Part shown: piece by piece, positions 1 to 8,483 of the stretch
Layout: each line of letters starts with the position of its first letter
Numbering within the stretch: the first letter of the stretch is position 1
NCBI GenBank assembly: GCA_019634625.1
Contig: JAHCBA010000003.1
Coordinates: 1 to 64,000, forward strand
Direction: 5' to 3'
Length of the DNA: 64,000 nt
Origin: Verrucomicrobiia bacterium
GTDB taxonomy: Bacteria > Verrucomicrobiota > Verrucomicrobiia > Limisphaerales > CAIMTB01
Position numbers and translations under genes: made by a program
Notes under the pieces: generated by a model
What the model was told of the DNA's origin: nothing
The model's input: the letters and a program-made list of their open reading frames with translations, nothing else
Database searches by the model: none

Positions 1-307
1 ATCATTTGCGCAGGTGAGCATGGGCATTGAGGGCGTCATGTAAATAAAAAATGGCAGGGTTATTTTTTGGAACGGATAAAGTTTAAAATGTCAGGCGTAT
101 AATTCATGATCGGTCAAGGGATACGACGAGGGGACGACGAGGGGGCCGCCGGGGTTGGGGTTGCTATGGGAATCGAATCGGTACGAAAACCGTGGACGCG
201 CGGAACTTTATTGCACCCGTCGATACCGATTCCGATAGCGAGACCCACCCCGATTCCGTTGCACCTTCCGACAACTCGCAGATGCGCCCCCCCCCAAGCG
301 CGAGCGT
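1..307. repeat. AT-rich intergenic region with two degenerate 35-bp repeat units
   Basis: No gene is seen before the 3' end of the rhamnosidase-like gene at 308. Two units of the interspersed repeat described at 12780-12932 can be read on the minus strand, at about 76-114 (core TTATACGCCTGAC then TTTTAAA) and about 37-74 (core AACCCTGCC then a T-rich run ending ATTTA). They are more diverged than the copies at 12.8 and 20.8 kb. The stretch is clearly richer in A+T than the surrounding coding DNA. Any gene before position 1 is outside the window. Confidence 0.5.
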
Positions 308-2254
308 TCAGCGGATTTCGAATGTCGCGCTGCCGGAGATGAGTTCATCGAGAACCCAACGGTCCCCGGCGAGGCGGGCGAAGACGGGGCGGGGGCGGTC
401 GGCGTCGAGGAGGACGACTTGGGTGGCGCCTTCCGTGGCGGGAAGTTCGACCCGGGCGGCGATGGTTTGGGGGAGCGTGAGGGTCAGGCGGAAGTTGGGT
501 TGGCGTTCCCAGGCGACCTCGATTGGACCACGCGGGGTGGGGACCTTGCCGGCGGCGTACCGCAGATGGGCGGGATGGGGTCGGATGCGGGCGAGGGTCC
601 ATCCGGGCTGCAGGGGTTCGACTCCCAGGACGAAGCGGGGGAGGAGGTTGGCCGGCGCGGCACCCCAGGGATGATTCCAGTCCTGGTTGGGTTTGTATAC
701 CTGGTCCCAGGCTTCCCAGGTGATGGTGGTGCCGCTGTCAACCATGTGTTTCCAGCTGCGGTCGCCATCGGCGGTCATGAGAGCCAGGGCATGGTGGGCG
801 GCTCCTTGTTGGAAAAGGCCTTCGAGCAGGTACTGGGCAGCAAAGACCGAACAGGCCACGCCGCGTCGTGCCAGCCAGGCGGTGACCGCGGGGCGGGCCG
901 GTTTGGGGACAAGGTCGAAGGCGAGGGGAAAGAGGTTTGCGTGGAGAGAGGTGTGATCGGTATCCAGGCCGTCCCGGAAGAGCGCGCGATCGGGATCCCA
1001 GAGTTGGTTGAGGAAGGCTGCGCGGGCGGATTGTTCGCGGGCGGCGTAGTCGGCGGCTTCGCCGGGCTTTTCGAGGGCGGCGGCGAGATCAGACATCCGG
1101 GCCAAGGCGCGCAGGTGAGTGGCGTTGACGACGGTGTTGAGGGCGGTGAAGACGTAGCCGTCGCGTTCGCCGGGGGGCCAGTCCACAAGGTCGAGACGCC
1201 GGAGGGCGTTGGGGCCGCTGTCGATCAGGCCATCGGGTCGGGTACGGAAGGCGAGGAGGCGGTCCTTGAGGTTCTCGTACCGGGCGGCGAGCCAGGTGCG
1301 ATCGCCGGTGTGCATCCAGTCGGCATGGGCGATGAAGATCATGTAGGAGGCCCATTCGGTGGGCCAGGTGGGGTGCTTCATCAGCCAGTCGAAGGTGTCG
1401 CGGGCCATCTGGAAATCGGGATCGGTGGCGTAATGACTTAGCTGGTTCACATGGGCATCGGCCTCGTAGGCGATGCGTTCCCGGTCGCCGTCAACGTAGA
1501 TGCCGGCGAAGGTGGTGGCTTTGATCGAGTACCGGCAGAGGTCCCAGATCCGATTGAGAAGGTCGTCGGAACAGTGGAAGGCGGCGGCCGAGTCGTCCCA
1601 GGTGCGGCTGAAGGCGGCTCGCCGGATCACTGCGGTCGGTTGGAGGTCGCCGGGCCAGCCTTCGACTTCGACCCAGCGGAAGGGGAGCACGACGCCCCAG
1701 TCGGATGGGGTGAGGACGGCCGGAGGATGACGGGGGCTGTCCACTTCGGTGTTGCGGCGATCGGGCGGCGGGGCGGCGATCCGAGGGCGGCCGGCTTCGA
1801 GGGTGACGGCCATGCGGGCGTAACGGACGCTGCCGGGTGGGGTGCGGAGCACGCGGCCATCGGCGAGGGCTTCGCCGAAGTGAAGGGTGACGGCATGGGT
1901 CCGGGTGTCGGACGGCGTCAGGAGCAGGTTGCCGTAGGCGACGCGTTCGAAATCGACGAGGTGAAGGTTGGTCGTGAGGCGCGTGATGCGGGCGGGCTCC
2001 TGGGGAACCAGGTGAACGCGGGGCTGGGGATCGGGCTGCTGGGCGGCTTCGCCCTGAAGGCGGACGGCGTGACGCGGGGGATCGATCGCCAGATCGGGTA
2101 ACGGGGAGGTTGGGAACAGGGCAGCATCCTCCTGGGTGTTGGGGGGTTGCTGCGCCGGGAGGGTTCCAGAGGCGAAGGTTCCGGCGAGAAGGCCGATGGC
2201 GAGCCAACGCTGGAGTCGGCGGCGGTGGCCGTGGCGGTGGGTTGGAGGCTTCAA
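308..2254 (-). CDS. Secreted alpha-L-rhamnosidase-like glycoside hydrolase (GH78-type)
   Basis: This 648-residue protein starts with a basic stretch and a hydrophobic core ending near LPAQQ, a typical Sec signal peptide, so it should act outside the cytoplasm. The second half resembles the (alpha/alpha)6 barrel of GH78 rhamnosidases. It has an acidic segment DGDRERIAYEADAHV near residue 255, where family members usually carry a DCPQRDER-like motif, then GTTITWEAWD and NHPWGAAP near residues 520-545. A C-terminal beta domain follows, with the usual GWTLARIRP and PTPRGPIEVAW. These enzymes release terminal rhamnose from plant, algal or bacterial polysaccharides. The protein is shorter than many GH78 enzymes and appears to lack the extra N-terminal carbohydrate-binding domains. 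Substrate is uncertain; an unsaturated-glucuronyl or other inverting (alpha/alpha)6 hydrolase is the main alternative. It is followed on the same strand by nothing within the window and preceded by thrS. Confidence 0.75.
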   Translation of the reverse strand: MKPPTHRHGHRRRLQRWLAIGLLAGTFASGTLPAQQPPNTQEDAALFPTSPLPDLAIDPPRHAVRLQGEAAQQPDPQPRVHLVPQEPARITRLTTNLHLVDFERVAYGNLLLTPSDTRTHAVTLHFGEALADGRVLRTPPGSVRYARMAVTLEAGRPRIAAPPPDRRNTEVDSPRHPPAVLTPSDWGVVLPFRWVEVEGWPGDLQPTAVIRRAAFSRTWDDSAAAFHCSDDLLNRIWDLCRYSIKATTFAGIYVDGDRERIAYEADAHVNQLSHYATDPDFQMARDTFDWLMKHPTWPTEWASYMIFIAHADWMHTGDRTWLAARYENLKDRLLAFRTRPDGLIDSGPNALRRLDLVDWPPGERDGYVFTALNTVVNATHLRALARMSDLAAALEKPGEAADYAAREQSARAAFLNQLWDPDRALFRDGLDTDHTSLHANLFPLAFDLVPKPARPAVTAWLARRGVACSVFAAQYLLEGLFQQGAAHHALALMTADGDRSWKHMVDSGTTITWEAWDQVYKPNQDWNHPWGAAPANLLPRFVLGVEPLQPGWTLARIRPHPAHLRYAAGKVPTPRGPIEVAWERQPNFRLTLTLPQTIAARVELPATEGATQVVLLDADRPRPVFARLAGDRWVLDELISGSATFEIR

Positions 2255-2326
2255 GGATGGAAGGGGCGGGTTCCAGGAGCCTGTCCGGCGGGTGAAGTCC
2301 CGGACAGGGGTTGGGTTCCTCCCGGG

Positions 2327-4246
2327 TCAGGCACAGCGTTCCTGGATGGACTGGACGATGCTGGCGATGGCTTCGTCCTTTGGGCGGGCGCCGATGGAAC
2401 CCTTGCCGTGAAGGCGGACGCTTACCTGGCCGGCGTCGCGGTCGCGTCCGCCGATGACCAGCATGGTATGGACCTTGGCACGTTCGGCGTCCTGGATCTT
2501 GCCGTTGATCTTGTTGGTCGATGCGTCGAGTTCGACACGAACGTACCGGGCGCGCAGGGCATCGACCACACTGCGGGCGTAGTCCACAAGGGGTTCATCG
2601 TCGCCGATGGTCAGGACGCGGACCTGCTCGGGCGCGAGCCAGAGGGGGAAGTTGCCGGCGTAGTGTTCGATGAGGAACCCGATGAAACGCTCGTGGGTGC
2701 CGAGCGGGGCGCGGTGGATGCAGAGCGGGGTTTTGTCGGTGTTGTCGCGGTCGCGGTAGGTGAGACCGAACTGGGCGGGCACGGCGAAATCGACCTGGTT
2801 GGTGGCGATGGTGAACTCGCGTCCGATGGCGCTCCAGACCTGGACATCGATCTTGGGTCCGTAGAAGGCGGCTTCGTTGGGGACTTCGACAAACTCGATT
2901 CCGGACTCGGTCAGGACCTGGCGGACCATGTCTTCGGTCTGGCGCCAGAGTTCGGGTTGATTGACGAACTTTTGTCCCAGCCTGGCCGGATCGTGGGTCG
3001 AGTAACGCATCCGGTACCGGTCGAATCCGAAGATCTTGAAGTACTTGAGGTACATCTCGTTCACGGCTCGGAACTCGTCGGCGAACTGTTCCGGGGTGCA
3101 GTAGATATGGGCGTCGTTCATGTTCATGGAACGGACGCGCATGAGTCCGAAGAGTTCGCCGGACTGTTCGTAGCGGTAACAGGTGCCGTACTCGGCGAGG
3201 CGGAGCGGGAGATCGCGGTAACTGCGCGGTTCCGCCGCAAAAATGCGGTGGTGATGCGGGCAGTTCATGGCCTTGAGGTAGTAGCGGTCCTTCGGACTTT
3301 CGGCGGCGGGTCCAGCGGAGTCCGGTGCGGACGAGGCTGGGTGGTCCCGGGTTTCGGAGAGTTCCATCGGCGGGAACATGGACTCCGCGTAGTAGGGAAG
3401 GTGACCCGAGGTGAGATACATTTTCTCGCGGGCGAGATGGGGGGTTTTGACCCGGACGTAGCCGGCCTGGAACTCGGTTTCCTTGGCGAGCTTTTCGAGT
3501 TCCTCGACGAGGACAGTGCCCTTGGGGAGCCAGAGGGGGAGGCCGGGTCCGACGAAGTCGGGGTCCATGGCGAAGAGGCCCATCTCCTGACCGAGCTTGC
3601 GGTGGTCACGGCGTTTGGCCTCTTCGAGCATGGCGAAGTGGGCCTCCAACTCGGTCTTGTTCTTGAAGGCGGTGCCGTAGATGCGCTGGAGCTGGGGATT
3701 GCGTTCGTCGCCCTTGTAGTAGGCGCTGGCGACGTGGGTGAGGCGGAACGCGCCGATGTTGCCGGTGCGCATGACGTGGGGACCGGCGCAGAGGTCGATG
3801 AAGTCGCCGTTGCGATAGTAGGAGATGGGTTCGCCGTCGGGGATGCCCTGGACGATGTCGAGTTTGAACCTGCTGGGGGTGGGGCGTGGGGAGAGGGCGG
3901 CGAGGCGGCCCTGGCGGGCGTCGTCGAGGGCCTGATCACGGGAGACGACGACCTTCTCGAAGACGTGGTTGGCCTTGATCTCGCGCTTCATTTCCTCCTC
4001 GAGGCGGGGGAAGTCCTCGGGGGAGATGCGGTGATCGAGTTCGACATCGTAGTAGAAGCCGTTCTCGACGGGGGGACCGGCGGCGAACTGGGCATCGGGC
4101 CAGAGGCGGAGAATGGCGGTGGCGAGGACGTGGGCACAGGAATGGCGGATCCGTTCGAGGTCGGTCATCCGCTGGCGCTCGTCGAGGGATTTGCGGGCGG
4201 GGCCGTCGGGGGCGGGGTTGTTGGGATGGGAGTTGGGGGCGTTCAT
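2327..4246 (-). CDS. thrS: Threonyl-tRNA synthetase lacking the N-terminal TGS domain
   Basis: It charges tRNA-Thr with threonine in the cytoplasm. The translation shows the editing/SAD domain first (RHSCAHVLATAI, then ADESY-type region GDFIDLCAGPHV) and then the class II core: motif 1 region KTPHLARE, MNCPHHHRIF, motif 2 ECGT-equivalent RLAEYGTCYRYEQSGELFGL, and motif 3 APLGTHERF. The C-terminal anticodon-binding domain holds VRVLTIGDD and KINGKIQDAE. The ThrRS TGS domain that normally occupies the first 60 or so residues is absent. I place the start at 4246 (MNAPNSHPNN), giving 639 residues. An in-frame upstream ATG at 4348 would add 34 unlikely residues, and an internal ATG at 4168 (MTDLERIRHS) is an alternative. 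No good Shine-Dalgarno is seen before 4246. A strong hairpin lies in the leader. Confidence 0.95.
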   Translation of the reverse strand: MNAPNSHPNNPAPDGPARKSLDERQRMTDLERIRHSCAHVLATAILRLWPDAQFAAGPPVENGFYYDVELDHRISPEDFPRLEEEMKREIKANHVFEKVVVSRDQALDDARQGRLAALSPRPTPSRFKLDIVQGIPDGEPISYYRNGDFIDLCAGPHVMRTGNIGAFRLTHVASAYYKGDERNPQLQRIYGTAFKNKTELEAHFAMLEEAKRRDHRKLGQEMGLFAMDPDFVGPGLPLWLPKGTVLVEELEKLAKETEFQAGYVRVKTPHLAREKMYLTSGHLPYYAESMFPPMELSETRDHPASSAPDSAGPAAESPKDRYYLKAMNCPHHHRIFAAEPRSYRDLPLRLAEYGTCYRYEQSGELFGLMRVRSMNMNDAHIYCTPEQFADEFRAVNEMYLKYFKIFGFDRYRMRYSTHDPARLGQKFVNQPELWRQTEDMVRQVLTESGIEFVEVPNEAAFYGPKIDVQVWSAIGREFTIATNQVDFAVPAQFGLTYRDRDNTDKTPLCIHRAPLGTHERFIGFLIEHYAGNFPLWLAPEQVRVLTIGDDEPLVDYARSVVDALRARYVRVELDASTNKINGKIQDAERAKVHTMLVIGGRDRDAGQVSVRLHGKGSIGARPKDEAIASIVQSIQERCA

Positions 4247-4302
4247 GGATGGCGCTGTAAAAATGCAAACGCCCCGGACTGAGATCAGTGCGAGGCGTGT
4301 CG

Positions 4303-4332
4303 GCGTCCTTCCCGGATAAGCGGGAGGGACGC
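4303..4332 (-). promoter_or_regulatory. Strong hairpin in the thrS leader
   Basis: On the minus strand GCGTCC is followed by TCCCG, a 6-nt loop, CGGGA and GGACGC, so an 11-bp stem with small bulges sits about 57-86 nt upstream of the chosen thrS start. There is no T run, so it does not look like a simple terminator. Leader hairpins of this kind regulate thrS in other bacteria (known for the family); regulation here is inference. Confidence 0.4.
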
Positions 4333-4450
4333 TAGGAGGTCGTGCCAAGGGCAGCGGGCCGCCGATTCATTGGGTCGATTGAAGCCGGAAACGGGGCGGG
4401 GGCGCAACGGGATTTACGGCAACACGGGATTTGCGGCGACCGGCGGACAG

Positions 4451-4625
4451 CGGTGCATCCCGGAGTTGCGGGTGAGGAGGGAGCCAACCGGAGGGACGAG
4501 CTCCGCGAGTCCACAACCCGGCGCTCCACACCCTTGGGGCCTCGTGGAACTCGGCCCTCCGGGGCGACGCTTGGCGGAGTTCGCACTCTCCCCACAGATT
4601 CTCCCCGCAGATCCGGGATGCACGG
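4451..4625. mobile_element. MITE-like element, copy 1 (175 bp, 9-bp target duplication)
   Basis: The element begins CGGTGCATCCCGGA and ends TCCGGGATGCACGG, giving imperfect terminal inverted repeats of about 19 bp. It is flanked on both sides by the same 9 bases, GGCGGACAG, at 4442-4450 and 4626-4634, the signature of transposition. It has no open reading frame of transposase size, so it is non-autonomous. Copy 2 is at 10630-10792. It fills most of the 440-bp gap between thrS and the TPR gene; nothing else is recognised in that gap. Confidence 0.88.
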
Positions 4626-4785
4626 GGCGGACAGGGGGGCAGGCGGAGGTTGGGGGTGCCTCCGCGAGTTGTTGAAGGGGGTGTGAGCTGCGCGAAGCCT
4701 GCCGTGGGAGGGTGAGCAACCTTGGGAACGGGTGTGAACAACCGTTGCTTTCAGAGGCGAGGGGCGGGGCGTTCTACTGGCATGG

Positions 4786-7389
4786 ATGTCGAGCGAGCCG
4801 CATCCGAACCCCGGGGGACCGAATGTGGGGAGGCCCCTGCCCCCGGCGGTCCTGGCCGCCGAGGCAAGGACTTTGGAGTACCTGAATCGCGGGGAGTGGC
4901 GAAAGGCGCGGGACGAGATCAAGCCGTTGGTGCGGCTGGCGCCGGAGAGGTTCCTGCCCTTGCTGGTGCGGACCAACGAGGCGTTGGCGCAGGAGTTCAT
5001 CGAGGCCGGGCAGCCCGGGGCGGCGCGGCAGGTGCTGGACTACCTGCGTCGGGTGGCGCCGGAGGCGGAGGGAGTGATTCGCGGGCTGGAGTTTGAGTTG
5101 AGCTGTCCGGAGGGGACGGGCCCTGAACGAGTGGCCTGGCTGGAGCGGGCACTGGGGGACTCGACCGGAGCGGTGCCGGAGGCGGTGCGGGTGCGGTATG
5201 CGGACCGGTTGGTGATGGAACGGCTGGGAGGCACCGGCGAGGGAACGGACGGAACGGAGCTCCCCGGGGAAGGACCGGCGGCGCACGGGATGGCGATTCG
5301 ACGGGCGTTGCAGGCGCTTGGGGAAGGGGACATGGACGGCGCGCGGGAGTGGGCCCGGCGGGTGCCGCATCGTTCGGCCCTGCGGCACTGGGCGTTGTTT
5401 GTGCGGGGGGTGGCGGCGTTCCACGAGGGGGACCGCGGGATGGTGGAACGGTGTCTGCGGGGCCTGCCGGAGGGGAGCGTGCCGGCGCGGGCATCGGAGG
5501 CGTACCTTGTCCTGGCGCCGGATGCGGTGGCGCCAGTGAATGTCGGGCAACCGGTTCCGGACCGCCTTGTGGAGGGTTGGAAGCGGATGCTTGGAAAGGA
5601 CGGCGAGATCGAGACGGTGGTCCGGGCGGATCGGTTGTGGCGGCGGGGGGCGCATGCGGAGTCGTACCGGGCGGTTCGCGACGGGATCGGGTCCTTTCCC
5701 ACGGTGGCGGACGACTGGGTGGGGGCGTTGAGCCAGTTCTATTTCCACGCCACTCCCAGTCTTGCGGAGGAGGCCGGGGAGAAGTACGTGGCAAGCTTCG
5801 AGGAACGCCGGAGGAACGGCGCGAAGAACGATGTCGAGGCGATGCTGATGGTCCGCCTTACGGGGCTGGCAGGCAGCGTCGGCCCGGGATCGAAGACGGC
5901 GGATCAGACCATGGATGAGTTCCTGGAATGGCGCCGGAAGGTCCGGGGAGAGAACCGGCACCTGGAATCGCTCGCCTTCTCCACCCTGGGGGCGTCTGCC
6001 GCGCAGATGGCGCCACCGGATCCATTCGGGTGGCAGCCGCCGCGTCCCCTCGATGCGCGGCGCGCGGTGGCGCACTTCGAGCGGGCGATCCAACTGGATC
6101 CGGCCAACCTTTTGGCGCATCTCCGATTGCAGGAGATGTACCGGCACTTGCGGGAAACCTCGTTGCGGAACCGTCTGCTGGACGCGATGGCCGAGCGCTT
6201 TCCGGACTCGAAGCCGGTGTTGGTGCTGGCGGGCGGGAGTTGCCTGGATCGGAAGGTGTATCGGAAGGGGTTGACGTACCTGCTTCGGGCGCGGGATCTG
6301 GATCCGCTCGATCCGGAGATGCCGGCGTTGATCCTCGCGGGGTGGGTGGGGTTGGCCCGTCAGCACTTCGAGCGTGGCGAAGCGGACCGGGCGCGGGAGG
6401 CGTTGAAGGAGTCGGAGACCTGGGTGGTGGAGGACGCGAGGGATTACCGTCGGGGACGCTGGGCGGTGATGGCGCACTGGGGGGTGATCGAGCGCATGTT
6501 CGGGGACGCCGGGACGGGGCAGCAGCGGATTGAGCAGGCCCGGGAACTGGCACCGTTCCGGACTGCGGTGGAACTGTACTGCCACCACGTGCAGATGGAG
6601 TGCGCGACGAAGAAGCTGACGTCCACGCCCCATCTCGATGCGTTGCGGGGCGTGCGGGCGGGCTCCGTGTCGATTCAGGAGGTCTGTGAATTGATTCGCA
6701 TCGCCTTCCACTGGGTTCCCGAGCCGGGACCACTGCGGAAGCATCCCGAGTTGCGGGTCGTGTGCGATTTTGTCAGGCGGATCGCGAATACCAGATTCCA
6801 TCCGGAGGACGCACGGGAACTGGTGCAACTGTGCCGCCGCGATCCGTTTCGGAATGAGCGGGACCGGTTGCTGGACGTCTGCCTCCGGCTCGACCCGGAG
6901 CATCCCTACTTCCGACTGACGCGTCTCGTCGAGGACCGGGCGTTGATGGATTTCGACCCCGACGGCTTCATGAACGACCTGGAGGAGATTCGGGAAGAGG
7001 CGGAGCGGCGGGGCGACAAGGAATGCCTGTCGGAGGTGCAGCAAATCATCGGGCGCCTGTCCCGACGCGACGAGGGCGATGGACTGCCCGGCCCGAACCT
7101 GGTTGAAAACGAGGACGAGGACGAGAACTCGTGGGACGATTTGCCGGCGGACGTCATGCCTGCGATCGAAGCCATGCCGGAATTCAAATCCATGGTTGCA
7201 GGGTTGCTCCTTATGCCGGAACCGGAGTTCAAGCAGATGACGGGACAGTGTCCACCGGGTGTCCCGAGGGACCTCTATGACGCGCTCATGGGAGAGGTGC
7301 GTCGGCGGCGGGAGCAGGCGCGCGGGGGTTCAGGCGGAAAACCGCGGCGGGTGCCGAAGATCGACTCATCCCAACCGGAACTTTTCTGA
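4786..7389 (+). CDS. Large TPR-type protein, first gene of an Hsp70 operon
   Basis: This is an 867-residue cytoplasmic protein with no signal peptide. It is built almost entirely of helical, TPR-like repeats. Recognisable units include WRKARDEIKPLVRLAPERF near residue 40, AVAHFERAIQLDPANLLAHLRL near residue 425, and the repeat around residues 485-530 (YLLRARDLDPLDPE). An acidic linker (NEDEDENSWDD) precedes a C-terminal tail ending IDSSQPELF. It probably acts as a scaffold or client adaptor for the chaperone genes downstream: the next gene starts one base after its stop. The start at 4786 is chosen because the nearby ATG at 4782 is in another frame. I do not recognise it as a named family. 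Assignment to a chaperone complex is inference from gene order only. Confidence 0.8.
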   Translation: MSSEPHPNPGGPNVGRPLPPAVLAAEARTLEYLNRGEWRKARDEIKPLVRLAPERFLPLLVRTNEALAQEFIEAGQPGAARQVLDYLRRVAPEAEGVIRGLEFELSCPEGTGPERVAWLERALGDSTGAVPEAVRVRYADRLVMERLGGTGEGTDGTELPGEGPAAHGMAIRRALQALGEGDMDGAREWARRVPHRSALRHWALFVRGVAAFHEGDRGMVERCLRGLPEGSVPARASEAYLVLAPDAVAPVNVGQPVPDRLVEGWKRMLGKDGEIETVVRADRLWRRGAHAESYRAVRDGIGSFPTVADDWVGALSQFYFHATPSLAEEAGEKYVASFEERRRNGAKNDVEAMLMVRLTGLAGSVGPGSKTADQTMDEFLEWRRKVRGENRHLESLAFSTLGASAAQMAPPDPFGWQPPRPLDARRAVAHFERAIQLDPANLLAHLRLQEMYRHLRETSLRNRLLDAMAERFPDSKPVLVLAGGSCLDRKVYRKGLTYLLRARDLDPLDPEMPALILAGWVGLARQHFERGEADRAREALKESETWVVEDARDYRRGRWAVMAHWGVIERMFGDAGTGQQRIEQARELAPFRTAVELYCHHVQMECATKKLTSTPHLDALRGVRAGSVSIQEVCELIRIAFHWVPEPGPLRKHPELRVVCDFVRRIANTRFHPEDARELVQLCRRDPFRNERDRLLDVCLRLDPEHPYFRLTRLVEDRALMDFDPDGFMNDLEEIREEAERRGDKECLSEVQQIIGRLSRRDEGDGLPGPNLVENEDEDENSWDDLPADVMPAIEAMPEFKSMVAGLLLMPEPEFKQMTGQCPPGVPRDLYDALMGEVRRRREQARGGSGGKPRRVPKIDSSQPELF

Positions 7390-7390
7390 G

Positions 7391-7696
7391 ATGAATCCTT
7401 ACATGCTGTTGAGGGTGGCTCGCGACGCCGGCGATGCCGACATCCGGCGCGCCTATCTGGGAGCGATCCGGGAGGCCACGCCGGAGACTCACCCGGTCCT
7501 GTTCAATGCGTTGCGTGAAGCGTACGAGCGGATCCGGGACGAATCGAGCCGGTGTCGGGATGAGTTGTTCGGCCAGGATCGGCATGGTGACTCGCCGGTC
7601 GAGGTGGCCGTCCGGCACTGGCGGCTTGGGCCGCGGCCGGGTCCCATGACATTCGAGTCGATGAAGGAATACCTGACCCTATGTGCGAAGAAGTGA
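7391..7696 (+). CDS. Small J-domain-like protein without the HPD motif
   Basis: The 101-residue product reads like a reduced J domain: MNPYMLLRVARDAGDADIRRAY matches helices I and II of a DnaJ domain, and FNALREAYERIRDESSRCRDEL matches helices III and IV. The loop that should carry His-Pro-Asp reads TPETHP, so the catalytic HPD that triggers Hsp70 ATP hydrolysis is missing. It could be an inactive adaptor (J-like protein) rather than a true co-chaperone. It lies between the TPR gene, whose stop ends one base earlier, and the GrpE-like gene, which it overlaps by 16 bp. This supports translational coupling. Fold assignment is by motif reading; function is inference. Confidence 0.72.
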   Translation: MNPYMLLRVARDAGDADIRRAYLGAIREATPETHPVLFNALREAYERIRDESSRCRDELFGQDRHGDSPVEVAVRHWRLGPRPGPMTFESMKEYLTLCAKK

Positions 7697-8478
7697 ACCG
7701 AACGGGCGCCCATCGGGAAGGAGCGGGTGACGAGGCATGGCAGGCGGATGCGGAGGGGGCGGACCGCGATGCGGGTGCGGAGGCAGGGTCGGGAGAGGCG
7801 GACGCCATGCCCGCGTGGAAGGAGGCTTTGCGCCGGGATTTCGAAGTCTGGCTGGCCTCGGTCGGGGAGGACTTTGACAGCCCGGAGGAAGACGTTGTGG
7901 AAGGCGGGACGGAGGAGGAACCGGACCTGTATTCGTTTTTCGAGCAGTTGGCGGCCCTGAACAACGAAGTGCGCAAGGCGAACCGGCGCTCGGCGGAAGC
8001 GGTGAGCCAGTGGGCGGACACGCTTGGGCGATTTGAACAGAGCCTTGGCCCTCTGCGGGAGAGCGTCGCGGACCTGGCGGCGGCCCGGCCGGCGGAGGAG
8101 GGGATGCCGGCGGAGCGATGCCTGGCGCTGGTGGAACTGCTCGACCGGATGCGTCGGTTGGAGGCGGCGGCATCCGTGGAGACGCCCCGGTCTTCGTGGT
8201 GGCGTTCGCAGGATGCCGCATGGCGCAGGCTGTGGGAGGGGCAGCGGGACGGCCTGTCGATCGTGGTTGGACATCTCGAAACCCTGCTTCAGCGGGATGG
8301 TGTCGTTCGGTTTGCCACGGTCGGGGAGGCGTTCGATCCGACCACGATGGTGGCGGTGGCGGTGGAGAGGACGTCGGGACGACCGCCTCGGACAGTGGTT
8401 GCAGAATTGGCGTCCGGGTATCGACGACATGGCAGGCTGCTGCGGGCGGCGCAGGTGACGGTGAGCGGAAACGAGTGA
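7681..8478 (+). CDS. GrpE-like nucleotide exchange factor
   Basis: This is a 265-residue protein. A charged, low-complexity N-terminus (to about residue 45) is followed by a long predicted coiled coil (residues 75-125: FFEQLAALNNEVRKANRR and onward). The C-terminal beta domain shows VGEAFDPTTMVAVAVE and SGYRRHGRLLRAAQVTVSG, which matches the GrpE pattern of a GxxFDPxxHEA loop and a final GYxxxxRxLRPAxVxV strand. GrpE proteins exchange ADP for ATP on Hsp70. The Hsp70 gene begins 5 bp downstream, so the pair almost certainly works together. It differs from housekeeping GrpE in its insert SVETPRSSWWRSQDAAWRRL and lack of the usual His in the FDP loop. It is probably a dedicated exchange factor rather than the cell's main GrpE. 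Confidence 0.82.
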   Translation: MCEEVNRTGAHREGAGDEAWQADAEGADRDAGAEAGSGEADAMPAWKEALRRDFEVWLASVGEDFDSPEEDVVEGGTEEEPDLYSFFEQLAALNNEVRKANRRSAEAVSQWADTLGRFEQSLGPLRESVADLAAARPAEEGMPAERCLALVELLDRMRRLEAAASVETPRSSWWRSQDAAWRRLWEGQRDGLSIVVGHLETLLQRDGVVRFATVGEAFDPTTMVAVAVERTSGRPPRTVVAELASGYRRHGRLLRAAQVTVSGNE

Positions 8479-8483
8479 CGGTT

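Noticed and set aside
2147-4282. Long plus-strand reading frame antisense to thrS
   Set aside because: It is Gly/Val/Asp-rich low-complexity translation that mirrors thrS codons; high GC keeps antisense frames open. No start signal or recognisable domain.
4349-4785. Short open frames inside the MITE (both strands)
   Set aside because: They arise from the element sequence itself, differ between the copies and have no coding character.
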